From positions 62,001 to 126,000 of the forward strand of contig NZ_FOFG01000001.1 in assembly GCF_900110915.1 (NCBI RefSeq): a stretch of DNA of 64,000 nt, written 5' to 3'. The notes under the pieces are model-generated. The model saw nothing but the letters and a program-made list of their open reading frames with translations. It did not search any database and was not told the origin of the DNA. Below are positions 47,262-55,800 of this stretch, in pieces. Made by a program: the position numbers and the translations under genes. This DNA is from Faunimonas pinastri (GTDB taxonomy: Bacteria > Pseudomonadota > Alphaproteobacteria > Rhizobiales > Afifellaceae). Positions within the stretch are counted from its first letter, which is position 1; each line of letters begins with the position of its first letter.

Positions 47262-48188
47262 ATGGCGACGAGCGAAACAAACGGCAATCCGACGGCGCCC
47301 GTCCCCCCGGAAGCGGGGCGTTCCGGCTTCCCGGCTCGATCCATGGTTGGGGCCGGGGGCGGGGCCCAGGGCGGGGTTGGAGCCGGGGCGAGGCGGCGCA
47401 AGCCGATCTTCCGCATCGGCGCGCGGATCGGCAATGCCACGTTCGTCGCCATCGCCGTCGCGGTCTTCGTCCTGCTCGGCCTCGTCTGGTGGGCGGCGAC
47501 CGCCAGCGGCTGGGTCAAGCCGATATTCCTGCCTTCCCCTGTCGCGGTGTGGACGCAGCTCGTGAAGCTCGCCGGCGACGGCACGCTCTGGGCCGATGCG
47601 AAGATCAGCATCTACCGCATCATGGTGGGCTTCCTGATCGCCTCCGCCATGGCGATCCCGATCGGGGTCCTGATCGGCTGCTTCCGCATCTGGGAAGCGG
47701 CGATCGAGCCCCTGGTGGATTTCGTCCGCTACATGCCCGTGGTCGCCTTCGTGCCGCTGACCATTCTCTGGGCCGGCACGGCCGACACGCAGAAATTCCT
47801 GATCATCTGGATCGGCACCTTCTTCCAGCAGGTGCTGATGGTGATGGACAACGTGAAGCGCGTGCCGCCCGATTTCATCGGCCTCGGCCGCACGCTCGGG
47901 TTGCCCGAGCGCAAGATCCTGACGCGCATCGTGGTCCGCTCCGCGCTGCCCGGCATCTGGGACACGCTGCGCATCAGCCTCGGCTGGGCGTGGACGTGGC
48001 TGGTGCTGGCGGAACTCGTGGCCGCGACGTCGGGCCTCGGCTATCGCATCACCGTGTCGCAACGCTATTTCCAGACCAACACGATCATCGGCTACATCCT
48101 GCTCCTCGGCCTGCTCGGCCTGATCACCGATCAGGTGATGAAGGCGCTGGAACGAGTGTTGTTCGGCTATGCGAGGCGCGGCCGATGA
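47262..48188 (+). CDS. ABC transporter permease, SsuC type (set 2)
   Basis: This 308-residue permease has a low-complexity Gly/Ala-rich cytoplasmic N-terminus (about 1-45) not seen in set 1, then six helices with FVRYMPVVAFVPLTILWAGTADTQK and the EAA loop GLGRTLGLPERKILTRIVVRSALPGI. ATG 47262 lies 12 bases after the upstream stop; a start at the internal MVGAGGG (about residue 28) would remove part of the odd N-terminus. The stop overlaps the ATPase start as ATGA. Confidence 0.92.
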   Translation: MATSETNGNPTAPVPPEAGRSGFPARSMVGAGGGAQGGVGAGARRRKPIFRIGARIGNATFVAIAVAVFVLLGLVWWAATASGWVKPIFLPSPVAVWTQLVKLAGDGTLWADAKISIYRIMVGFLIASAMAIPIGVLIGCFRIWEAAIEPLVDFVRYMPVVAFVPLTILWAGTADTQKFLIIWIGTFFQQVLMVMDNVKRVPPDFIGLGRTLGLPERKILTRIVVRSALPGIWDTLRISLGWAWTWLVLAELVAATSGLGYRITVSQRYFQTNTIIGYILLLGLLGLITDQVMKALERVLFGYARRGR

Positions 48189-48979
48189 CCGTGACGGCTA
48201 CCGTTCCCAAGCTCCAGCTCAGCGGCCTCAACAAGAGCTTCGGGCGGGGCGACAAACGCATCCAGGTGTTGCGCGACATCGACCTCAGCCTTGCCGACAA
48301 CGAGTTCGTCTCGCTGGTCGGCACGTCCGGCTGCGGCAAGTCCACGCTGCTTTCCATCGTGGCGGGACTGGAGGATTTCGATTCCGGCACGCTCTCGGTC
48401 GACGGCGCTCCGGTCACCGGCCCCGGCCTCGACCGCGGCGTGGTTTTCCAGTCCTACACGCTGCTGCCGTGGCTGACGGCGCAGGGGAATGTCGAGTTCG
48501 CGCTGAAGGCGGCGGGATACGGCGCGGGCGAGCGGCGCGACATTGCCCGGGAGCATATCGAGCTCGTCAAGCTGACGAAGTTCGCCAATGCCTATCCGAG
48601 CGAACTCTCCGGCGGCATGAAGCAGCGCGTGGCCATCGCCCGCGCGCTCTCCTATCGACCCAAGATGCTGCTGATGGACGAGCCTTTCGGCGCGCTGGAC
48701 GCGCTGACGCGCCACCAGATGCAGGAGCTGCTGACGCGCATCTGGGAGGAACATCGGCTCACCGTCCTCTTCGTCACGCACGACGTGGAGGAGGCGGTCT
48801 ACCTCTCCGACCGTATCGTGGTGATGGGCATCGGCCCCGGCTGCATCAAGCAGACCTTCGACGTCGATCTGAGCCGTCCGCGCGAACCCGACAGCGCCTC
48901 CAGCGCGGAGTTCATCGATCTGCAGCGCGAGGTGCTGCGCTCCATCCGCGAGGAAAGCCTGAAGGTCGAGCTCGCCTGA
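48185..48979 (+). CDS. ABC transporter ATPase, SsuB type (set 2)
   Basis: This 264-residue ATPase has Walker A GTSGCGKST, Q-loop VVFQSYTLLPWLT, signature LSGGMKQRVAIARAL, Walker B MLLMDEPFGALD and H-loop VTHDVEEAVYL. The start ATG overlaps the permease stop. The 3' end overlaps by one base the first possible ATG of the next gene. The long open frame upstream is only a shadow of the permease. Confidence 0.95.
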   Translation: MTVTATVPKLQLSGLNKSFGRGDKRIQVLRDIDLSLADNEFVSLVGTSGCGKSTLLSIVAGLEDFDSGTLSVDGAPVTGPGLDRGVVFQSYTLLPWLTAQGNVEFALKAAGYGAGERRDIAREHIELVKLTKFANAYPSELSGGMKQRVAIARALSYRPKMLLMDEPFGALDALTRHQMQELLTRIWEEHRLTVLFVTHDVEEAVYLSDRIVVMGIGPGCIKQTFDVDLSRPREPDSASSAEFIDLQREVLRSIREESLKVELA

Positions 48980-49032
48980 TGTCCGCCATCAGCCAGAACC
49001 AGAATAACGGCTCCACCGCCTTGGGAGATGAC

Positions 49033-50355
49033 ATGACTGCCACGCCGAACCTGCACGATCTGACCGAAGCCGATGCCATTCCGCCCGCGCTCCTGAAGCG
49101 CACCGAGGCGGATCTTTCCGGCTTTCTGGAGCGGGTGAAGCCGATCATCGAGGCGGTGAAGAACGAAGGCGACGCCGCGCTGAAGCGCTTCGGCCGCGAT
49201 TTCGACAAGGTGACCGTGCCGGACTTCTCCATCCGCGTCACGGAAACGGAGTTCGAGGAAGCGCTGGCGGGCGTCAGCCCCGAGGTGAAGGCGGCGATCG
49301 AGTTCGCCATCGACAACATCCGCCGCTTCCACGAGGCGCAGAAGCCGGAAGAGATGTGGCTCAAGGAAGTGCAGCCCGGCGCCTATGCCGGCGACCGCTT
49401 CCTGCCGATCGAGTCCGTCGCCTGCTACGTGCCGCGCGGCAAGGGTTCGTTCCCGAGCGTTTTGATGATGACGACGATCCCCGGCATCGTCGCCGGCGTG
49501 CCGCGCCTCGTGGTGATCACGCCTCCCGGCCCGGACGGCAAGGTCGATGCGGGAACGCTGGTCGCCGCTAAGCTCGTCGGCGTCACCGAGGTCTATAAAT
49601 GCGGCGGCGCGCAGGGCGTGGCGGCGGTGGCCTTCGGCACCGAGACCGTGCCGAAGTGCCTGAAGATCGTCGGCCCCGGCAGTCCCTGGGTCGTGGCGGC
49701 CAAGCGCCTGCTCTCCGACCATATCGATCCCGGCGTGCCGGCCGGCCCGAGCGAGTGCGTGGTGCTGGCCGACGATAGCGCCAACGGCGCTCTGGCCGCG
49801 CTCGATCTCATAATCGAGTCCGAACACGGGCCGGATTCCTCGGCCTATCTCGTGACGAGCAGCCGCGCGGTGGCGGAAGCCGCCCGCGAGGCGCTGCCGC
49901 GCTATTGGGCGGAGATGGAGGAAGGCCGCGCCAACTTCTCCCGCACCGTGCTGACCGGACCGCATGGCGGCATCGTGCTGACGCGCGATTTCGACGCGGC
50001 GGTGGCCTTCGTCAACGATTACGCGCCGGAGCATCTTGAGATCCTGGCGGAAGAGCCGCTGGACGTTCTCGGCAAGATCAAGAACGCCGGCGAGATTCTG
50101 CTCGGCGAGCACACGCCGGTGACGATCGGCAATTTCGTGCTGGGACCCAACGCCGTGCTGCCGACGAGCGCCGCCGCCAAGACCGCTTCGCCGCTTTCCG
50201 TCTTCGACTACATGAAGCGTTCATCCGTCGGCTACGTCACCAAGGCCGGCTATCTCGCGCTTGCGAAGCACGCCTACAACCTCGCGCGCTACGAGGGCTT
50301 CGACGGCCATGCCCGTGCCGTCTCGGATCTGCGCGACAAGGTGCGGAACGGCTAG
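49033..50355 (+). CDS. HisD-family dehydrogenase, not a true histidinol dehydrogenase (HpsN-like candidate)
   Basis: This 440-residue member of the histidinol-dehydrogenase superfamily oxidises a primary alcohol to a carboxylate using two NAD+. Glu333-His334 (YAPEHLEI) match the catalytic base pair of HisD, and His265 and His426 match two zinc ligands. However, the position of the HisD zinc Gln is Glu262 (IIESEHG), and the zinc Asp is Asn367 (GNFVLGPN), so the site differs from biosynthetic HisD. The family member HpsN converts 2,3-dihydroxypropane-1-sulfonate to sulfolactate and is the best analogy. ATG 49033 has GGGAG 5 bases upstream; ATG 48979 is a longer alternative. Two ABC importers precede it and an alcohol dehydrogenase follows. 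Confidence 0.85.
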   Translation: MTATPNLHDLTEADAIPPALLKRTEADLSGFLERVKPIIEAVKNEGDAALKRFGRDFDKVTVPDFSIRVTETEFEEALAGVSPEVKAAIEFAIDNIRRFHEAQKPEEMWLKEVQPGAYAGDRFLPIESVACYVPRGKGSFPSVLMMTTIPGIVAGVPRLVVITPPGPDGKVDAGTLVAAKLVGVTEVYKCGGAQGVAAVAFGTETVPKCLKIVGPGSPWVVAAKRLLSDHIDPGVPAGPSECVVLADDSANGALAALDLIIESEHGPDSSAYLVTSSRAVAEAAREALPRYWAEMEEGRANFSRTVLTGPHGGIVLTRDFDAAVAFVNDYAPEHLEILAEEPLDVLGKIKNAGEILLGEHTPVTIGNFVLGPNAVLPTSAAAKTASPLSVFDYMKRSSVGYVTKAGYLALAKHAYNLARYEGFDGHARAVSDLRDKVRNG

Positions 50356-50374
50356 GGCGGCAGGAGAGAGGTTG

Positions 50375-51382
50375 ATGCGGGCGGTTCGCTTCCACGGCCC
50401 CGGCGATCTCAGGCTGGAGGACATCCCGCGTCCCCATGCCCTCGGGCCGGAGGACGTTCGGGTCAAGGTGCTGGCCGCCGGCATCTGCGGCTCGGACCTG
50501 CACAATTACCGCACCGGCATGTGGGTCTCGCACCTGCCGGTCACGCCGGGTCATGAGTTCGCGGGCGAGGTCATCGAGACCGGGTCCGGGGTCGCGGGTC
50601 TGCGTCGGGGCGATATCGTGGTGGCCGATTCCCGCGCCAATTGCGGAACATGCGTCCATTGCCGGGAAGGACGGGGCAATGTCTGCCTGAACATGGGCTT
50701 CGTCGGCGAGGTCTGCGACGGCGGCTTCGCGGAGGAGGCCGTGTTGCCGGCAAGGCGGCTCTTGCCGGCGCCGCTCGGATTGCCGCCGGAGATCGCCGCC
50801 ATGGGCGAACCGCTGGGCGTCGCATTGCATGTCGTTCGCCGTCTCGACCCCGCGCGGGGCCAGCCGATCCTGATCGTGGGCGGCGGCACGATCGGCGGGC
50901 TCACCGCGCTGCTCCTGACCGAACTCGGCTTCGGCCCTGTGCTGCTGGCCGAGCGCAACGAGGCGCGGGCGAAGCTGCTGGCCGACGTGGCGGGGGCGGA
51001 AATCGTGCCCTTCGAGCGGGACGCGCTTGCCGAGCGTTGCGGGGAAGCGGTTCCGCGCTTTGCGGTGGAAGCGACGGGGTCGCTGGATGTGCTTCGCACC
51101 CTGCTCGCCACTGTGTCGGCGGGCGGGCGCATCGCCATGGTCGGAACCTTCCACGGCGAGGGGATGCTCGATCCCAACCTGATCGTGGAGCGGGAGATCG
51201 ACCTCCGGGGCTGCAGCGTCTATCGCGACGAACAGGCGGAAGCCATCTCCATGCTGCCCCGTCTGGCCGCCCGGCTTTCCCGCCTCGCAGAAGATCCAAT
51301 CGGGCTGGAGGACGTTCCGGCCGCTTACGAACGCCTCATTCGCGGCGAGAGCCCTGCGCTGAAGACGCTGATCCGGCCTTGA
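50375..51382 (+). CDS. Zinc-dependent medium-chain alcohol/polyol dehydrogenase
   Basis: This 335-residue MDR-family dehydrogenase resembles sorbitol, threonine or L-idonate dehydrogenases. Catalytic zinc ligands are Cys38 (GICGSD) and His60-Glu61 (PGHEFAG). A structural zinc lobe has Cys90, Cys93, Cys96 and Cys104 (NCGTCVHC). The NAD domain carries VGGGTIGGL. GGAGAGAGG precedes ATG 50375. The gene is 19 bases after the HisD-like gene and presumably acts on the same substrate or its stereoisomer. Confidence 0.9.
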   Translation: MRAVRFHGPGDLRLEDIPRPHALGPEDVRVKVLAAGICGSDLHNYRTGMWVSHLPVTPGHEFAGEVIETGSGVAGLRRGDIVVADSRANCGTCVHCREGRGNVCLNMGFVGEVCDGGFAEEAVLPARRLLPAPLGLPPEIAAMGEPLGVALHVVRRLDPARGQPILIVGGGTIGGLTALLLTELGFGPVLLAERNEARAKLLADVAGAEIVPFERDALAERCGEAVPRFAVEATGSLDVLRTLLATVSAGGRIAMVGTFHGEGMLDPNLIVEREIDLRGCSVYRDEQAEAISMLPRLAARLSRLAEDPIGLEDVPAAYERLIRGESPALKTLIRP

Positions 51383-51408
51383 AGGCCTGCCTTTCAGATC
51401 GAGGCCCT

Positions 51409-52197
51409 TCAGATCGACGCGAGCGTGCCGCCGTCGACGTAGAGAACCTGCCCGGTGATGTAGGACGCCGCCGGCGAGCAGAGGAAGACGGCCGCGCCCA
51501 TCAGATCCTCCATCGCGCCGAAGCGGCCGAGCGGGATCTTGCCCAGCATCGCCGTCTGCCAGTCCGCGTTCTCGTAGAAACCTTCCGTCAGCGCGGTGCG
51601 GAAATAGCCGGGGCCGATGCCGTTGACGCGGATGCCGAGCGGCGCCCATTCCGCCGCCAGCGCCCGTGTCATGCCGACGAGCCCGGTCTTCGAAGCGCCA
51701 TAGGGCGTCGCGGTCGGGATGCCGACCTTCGAGGTGAGCGAGCAGAGATTGAGGATGCGGCCGCCGCTTCGATTTTCTCCGGTCATCAGCTTCGCGGCCG
51801 CCTGCGCGCAGAAGAACGCGCCCTTGAGATTGGTATCGAGGAGGCGGTCCCAGAGCGCCTCGTCCACATCGAGCGAAGGGCGGACCTCCTCGGTTCCGGC
51901 ATTGTTGACGAGAATGTCGACCCGCCCGAACTCCCCGGCCACAGCGGCAAAGGCTGCTTCTATGCTGGCCACGTCGGCAACATCGACGTGCCTCACGAAA
52001 GCGGCCCGCCCCGTCTTCCGCACCGCCTCCGCCGTCTCGCCGAGCGCCGCTTCGTCGCGACCGAGAAGGGCCACGTCCGCGCCGGCGCCGGCCAGCGCGA
52101 TCGCCAGTGCCTGCCCGATGCCGCGCGAGGCGCCGGTGACGACGGCGACCTGGCCGTCGAGGCTGAAGCTTACCGGGGCGTAATCGGGAACGGGCAT
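51409..52197 (-). CDS. Short-chain dehydrogenase/reductase (SDR)
   Basis: This 262-residue NAD(P)-dependent classical SDR has cofactor motif TGASRGIG (21-28), NNAG (98-101) and the catalytic Ser153-Tyr166-Lys170 triad (CSLTSKVGIP..YGASK). It oxidises or reduces a secondary alcohol. ATG 52197 has GAGAGG 7 bases upstream; the open frame continues 24 codons further with no support. It faces the alcohol-dehydrogenase gene and diverges from the kinase-like gene, so it is probably part of the same catabolic regulon. A 15-base tandem repeat spans its stop (about 51390-51419). Confidence 0.92.
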   Translation of the reverse strand: MPVPDYAPVSFSLDGQVAVVTGASRGIGQALAIALAGAGADVALLGRDEAALGETAEAVRKTGRAAFVRHVDVADVASIEAAFAAVAGEFGRVDILVNNAGTEEVRPSLDVDEALWDRLLDTNLKGAFFCAQAAAKLMTGENRSGGRILNLCSLTSKVGIPTATPYGASKTGLVGMTRALAAEWAPLGIRVNGIGPGYFRTALTEGFYENADWQTAMLGKIPLGRFGAMEDLMGAAVFLCSPAASYITGQVLYVDGGTLASI

Positions 52198-52267
52198 CGG
52201 TCGGCCTCTCGCCTGGCAATAACGTGCCCAACCTTTATACGTCCGCTGAATTCGGAGACAATCGCCC

Positions 52268-53593
52268 ATGCCTGACGCTTCCGCTGCCCCGGCCGAACAA
52301 GGCGGCCCGGCCGCCCGCGCGCTCTCGCTGGCGAAGCAGGGCCGCTTCGATGAGGCGGGCGCGATCCTTTGCCGTCTCGTGGCCGAGGAGTTCGCGCTGG
52401 AGCCGGTGTCGCTGGAGATTTCCCGGGATGGCTACAGCCTCAATTCCGTCAACGGCTTCCTGCAGACGGCGACGGGCGAGGACTTCTTCTTCAAGTTCCA
52501 CCACGAGGAGGGCGAGGAGCAGACGCTGAAGGAGTTCTACCAGGCCGAACTCCTGCGCGATGCCGGCTATCCCGTCGACGCGCCGGTCTTTGCATCGCGT
52601 GAGCTCGGCCGGCAGATCCTGCTCTACAAGCGACGCAGCACGCCCCGCTTCGCCGATCTCTGCCGGGAACTGGACGGGGCGACGAGCGATGTCGACATGG
52701 CTCCGGCGTTGCGCGCGCAGGCGGATCTCGACGATCTCACTGCCGCGATCTATCGCCGGACCCTGCACCGCGCCACCGACGAGGAGATCGCGCGCGAACC
52801 GATCCACCAGCTTTTCCACACGCGGCTGATCGACCCCGACCGCCCGGACAAGCTAGGTGGCCGGGCACGCCGCTTTTTCTTCGACCGAGATTTCGACCTG
52901 GCGGGCACGGTGATCTCCGCCGATGAGCTTCGTGCCGCTCGCTGGATAATCAACGGCGTCTCCTATCGCCAAACGCTGGGCGAGTTGCTGGAGAAAAGCC
53001 GCCAAGTGCTGGCGCCCGAACGGCTGGGCCGCTTCGGTGCATTGGTCGCGCATGGCGACGCGCACAACGCCAATGTCTGGTGGGAAGAGGAAGGGGGCAA
53101 GCCCCGGCTCGTTCTCTTCGATCCGGCCTTTGCCGGCTCGCATGTCCCGGCGATCCTGGCGGAGGTGAAGGCGACCTTCCACAATATCCTCGCCCATCCC
53201 GCCTGGCTCTACCACGCGGACGAAGCCGCCCAGCGCTTCGGCGCGACGGTCACCTACCGCGACGGCGTGCTCGATCTCCGGACCGACTGGCGGTCCTCGC
53301 CGCTGCGGCAGGGCTTTCTGCGATCCAAGGCGGAACGGCTCTGGCGGCCCTTGCTGGCGGAAATGTCGGCCCGCGACCTGTTGCCCGACGATTGGCGGCA
53401 AACGCTGCGCTCGGCGCTTTTCTGCTGTCCGACGCTGGTGATGGACCTCGCGGCCGGCGGCACGGGGCGGCACAATCCGGTGTCCTCCACCATCGGACTT
53501 TCCGTGGCCATCATGGCGGGATCGGAGCCGGAGAGCGGCGGAAAGGATCTCGTCTCGGCCTTTCTGGACGCGGTAAAGCCGGGTAGAGATTAG
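52268..53593 (+). CDS. Uncharacterised APH-like small-molecule kinase
   Basis: This 441-residue protein has an aminoglycoside-phosphotransferase/choline-kinase-type fold. An N-lobe (about 40-125) contains NSVNGFLQTATGEDFFFKFH with a candidate ATP-binding Lys76. The C-lobe has the catalytic loop VAHGDAHNANVW (His262, Asp264, Asn267 or Asn269) and metal-binding Asp285 in LVLFDPAFAG. Those are the Brenner and DFG-like motifs of the class. The N-terminus (1-30) is a poorly conserved Ala-rich extension. The substrate is unknown; its position between the dehydrogenases and lutABC suggests it phosphorylates a pathway metabolite. lutA follows after 27 bases, so it is probably the first gene of that operon. 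Confidence 0.75.
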   Translation: MPDASAAPAEQGGPAARALSLAKQGRFDEAGAILCRLVAEEFALEPVSLEISRDGYSLNSVNGFLQTATGEDFFFKFHHEEGEEQTLKEFYQAELLRDAGYPVDAPVFASRELGRQILLYKRRSTPRFADLCRELDGATSDVDMAPALRAQADLDDLTAAIYRRTLHRATDEEIAREPIHQLFHTRLIDPDRPDKLGGRARRFFFDRDFDLAGTVISADELRAARWIINGVSYRQTLGELLEKSRQVLAPERLGRFGALVAHGDAHNANVWWEEEGGKPRLVLFDPAFAGSHVPAILAEVKATFHNILAHPAWLYHADEAAQRFGATVTYRDGVLDLRTDWRSSPLRQGFLRSKAERLWRPLLAEMSARDLLPDDWRQTLRSALFCCPTLVMDLAAGGTGRHNPVSSTIGLSVAIMAGSEPESGGKDLVSAFLDAVKPGRD

Positions 53594-53620
53594 AACAAGA
53601 AAAACGCCGGGGAGGATGAG

Positions 53621-54385
53621 TTGCGCGTCGGATTGTTCCCGACCTGTCTGGTCGATCTGTTCCGCCCATCCGTCGGCTTCGCCTCCGCCGAACTGCTGGG
53701 GCGGGCCGGCTGCGACGTGGATCTGCCGGAAGGACTGACCTGCTGCGGCCAGCCCGCCTTCAATTCCGGCGACCGCAAGAGCGCGCAGGCGCTCGCCCGG
53801 CAGGTGATCGCCGCCTGCGAGGGCTTCGACGCCATCGTGGTTCCGTCCGGCTCGTGTGGCGGCATGATCCGCCGGCACTATCCCGAGCTTCTGGCCGAAG
53901 ACCGCGACTGGGCGCCCCGCGCCCGCGCGCTGGCGGAGCGGACGCACGAACTCGTCTCCTTCCTCGTCGATGTGCTGGGCGTCGAGACGGTGAGCGCGGC
54001 TTGCGCCCGGCGCGCCACCTACCACGACGCGTGCTCCGGCCTTCGCGAACTCGGCATCAAGGCGCAGCCGCGCAAGCTGCTGGAAAGCGTGGAGGGGCTG
54101 GAGTTGACCGAGATGCCGGGCGCGGAAATCTGCTGCGGCTTCGGCGGCACCTTCTGCGTGGAATACCCGGAGATCTCCAATCGCATGGTCTCCGACAAGT
54201 GCGTGGAAGCGGAGGCCAGCGGCGCGAACCTGCTGCTCGCCGGCGATCTCGGCTGCCTCATGAACATCGCCGGCAAGCTCTCCCGCGCCGGCTCGGCCAT
54301 CGAGGTGCGGCACGTGGCGGAGGTTCTGGCCGGGCGGCTGGACGAGCCGCCGATCGCGGCGGCGCGCGGGGAAGACGCCCGATGA
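53621..54385 (+). CDS. lutA: LutA/LldE-type Fe-S oxidoreductase subunit
   Basis: This 254-residue subunit of the LutABC complex oxidises L-lactate to pyruvate. Two CCG motifs bind Fe-S or a heterodisulfide-type cluster: CCGQPAFNSG at 41-50 and ICCGFGGTFCVEYP near 170. The start is TTG 53621, directly preceded by GGGGAGGATGAG; no in-frame ATG lies nearby. The stop overlaps the lutB ATG (ATGA). In this neighbourhood it might act on a lactate analogue. Confidence 0.93.
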   Translation: MRVGLFPTCLVDLFRPSVGFASAELLGRAGCDVDLPEGLTCCGQPAFNSGDRKSAQALARQVIAACEGFDAIVVPSGSCGGMIRRHYPELLAEDRDWAPRARALAERTHELVSFLVDVLGVETVSAACARRATYHDACSGLRELGIKAQPRKLLESVEGLELTEMPGAEICCGFGGTFCVEYPEISNRMVSDKCVEAEASGANLLLAGDLGCLMNIAGKLSRAGSAIEVRHVAEVLAGRLDEPPIAAARGEDAR

Positions 54386-55800
54386 ATGCGCCGCGCAGCC
54401 ATGCCTTCAAGCCGGAAGCGGCCAAGGCGCTGGACGACCACGATCTCCAGCACGCGCTTTCCAAGATCCAGGACCTGCTTGTCGGCGGCCGCAGGAGGGC
54501 GGTGGACGCCCTTCCGGAGTTTGGTGCCCTGCGCGACGCGGGCGCGGCGATCAAGGACCATACGATCGTCCATCTCGATCTTTATCTCGAACGCTTCGCC
54601 GACGAGGTGGAGAAGCTCGGCGGCCACGTCCATTTCGCCGCGACCGACAAGGACGCCTGCGACGCCGTACTGAAGATCTGTCGCGATGCGGGCGCGCGGA
54701 CCGTCGCCAAGAGCAAGTCGATGGTGACGGAGGAGATCGGCCTCAACGCGGCGCTGGAAGGCGCCGGCATCCGACCGGTGGAAACCGATCTCGGCGAATA
54801 CATCATCCAGCTTCGCCACGAGCAGCCGAGCCACATCATCGCGCCCGCCGTGCATCTCGGCCGCGCCCAGATCGAGGAGGCGTTCCGCGACAATCACCGC
54901 AACCTGCCCGACGGGCGCAAGATCGACGAGCCGGCCGAGCTTCTGGCGGAAGCACGAACCGTGCTCCGCTCGCAGTTCCTCGCCGCGGATGTGGGTATCA
55001 CCGGCGCGAACTTCCTCGTCGCGGAGAGCGGCTCGGCCTTCGTCGTCACCAACGAGGGCAACGCCGATCTCTCCATGACGCTGCCGGACACGCATATCGT
55101 GCTGACCGGCATCGAGAAGCTGGTGCCGACGCTGGACGACGCGCTGGTCATGCTGCGCCTGCTCGTCCGCTCCGCCACCGGCCAGCCGGCGACCGGGTAC
55201 ACGACGCTGATCACCGGCCCGCGCCGGGAGGGCGATCTCGACGGTCCCCGCAATTTCCATGTCGTGCTGGTCGACAACGGGCGCTCGCGGCTCCTCGGCT
55301 CGCGCAATCAGGCGATGCTCCGCTGCATCCGCTGCAGCGCCTGCATGAACCATTGCCCGGTCTATGGCGCGGTCGGGGGACACGCTTATGGCTGGGTCTA
55401 TCCCGGTCCGATGGGCTCGGTGCTGACGCCGAACTTCGTCGGGCTGCACGAGGCGCGCGACCTGCCGAACGCCTCCACCTTCTGCGGCCGCTGCGAAAGC
55501 GTCTGCCCGGTGAAGATCCCGCTGCCGCAGCTGATGCGGAACCTGCGGGAGGAGCAGTTCGAGGCGGGTGACGTCGCGTCGTCGCAGCGCTGGGCGCTCC
55601 GGCTCTGGGCAGCCTTCGCCACGCGGCCGAGGCTCTACCGCATGGCGAGCCGGCTCGGCGCGCGGGTGTTGCGGCAGGCGGGCGGACGGCGCAGCAAGCT
55701 TGCAAAGGTGCCGCTGGCGGAAGGCTGGACGGCGCATCGCGATTTGCCCGCACCTGAGGGAAAAACCTTCACCGAGCAATGGAAGCGAGGCGTGCGGTGA
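54382..55800 (+). CDS. lutB: LutB-type iron-sulfur protein
   Basis: This 472-residue LutB has an LUD domain (about 60-300, with KSKSMVTEEIGLN, GANFLVAESGS and TNEGNADLSMTLPDTHI) and two 4Fe-4S motifs, Cys315/318/321/325 (CIRCSACMNHC) and Cys368/371/375 (CGRCESVCPVKIP). The C-terminal segment (380-472) is the usual extension. Electrons pass from the substrate to quinone or a cytochrome through this subunit. The long open frame starting at 53854 is a shadow of lutA. Confidence 0.95.
   Translation: MNAPRSHAFKPEAAKALDDHDLQHALSKIQDLLVGGRRRAVDALPEFGALRDAGAAIKDHTIVHLDLYLERFADEVEKLGGHVHFAATDKDACDAVLKICRDAGARTVAKSKSMVTEEIGLNAALEGAGIRPVETDLGEYIIQLRHEQPSHIIAPAVHLGRAQIEEAFRDNHRNLPDGRKIDEPAELLAEARTVLRSQFLAADVGITGANFLVAESGSAFVVTNEGNADLSMTLPDTHIVLTGIEKLVPTLDDALVMLRLLVRSATGQPATGYTTLITGPRREGDLDGPRNFHVVLVDNGRSRLLGSRNQAMLRCIRCSACMNHCPVYGAVGGHAYGWVYPGPMGSVLTPNFVGLHEARDLPNASTFCGRCESVCPVKIPLPQLMRNLREEQFEAGDVASSQRWALRLWAAFATRPRLYRMASRLGARVLRQAGGRRSKLAKVPLAEGWTAHRDLPAPEGKTFTEQWKRGVR

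Noticed and set aside
53854-54381. Long 5' extension of the lutB frame
   Set aside because: It overlaps lutA completely in another frame. The LutB family start is at ATG 54382, which overlaps the lutA stop as ATGA.
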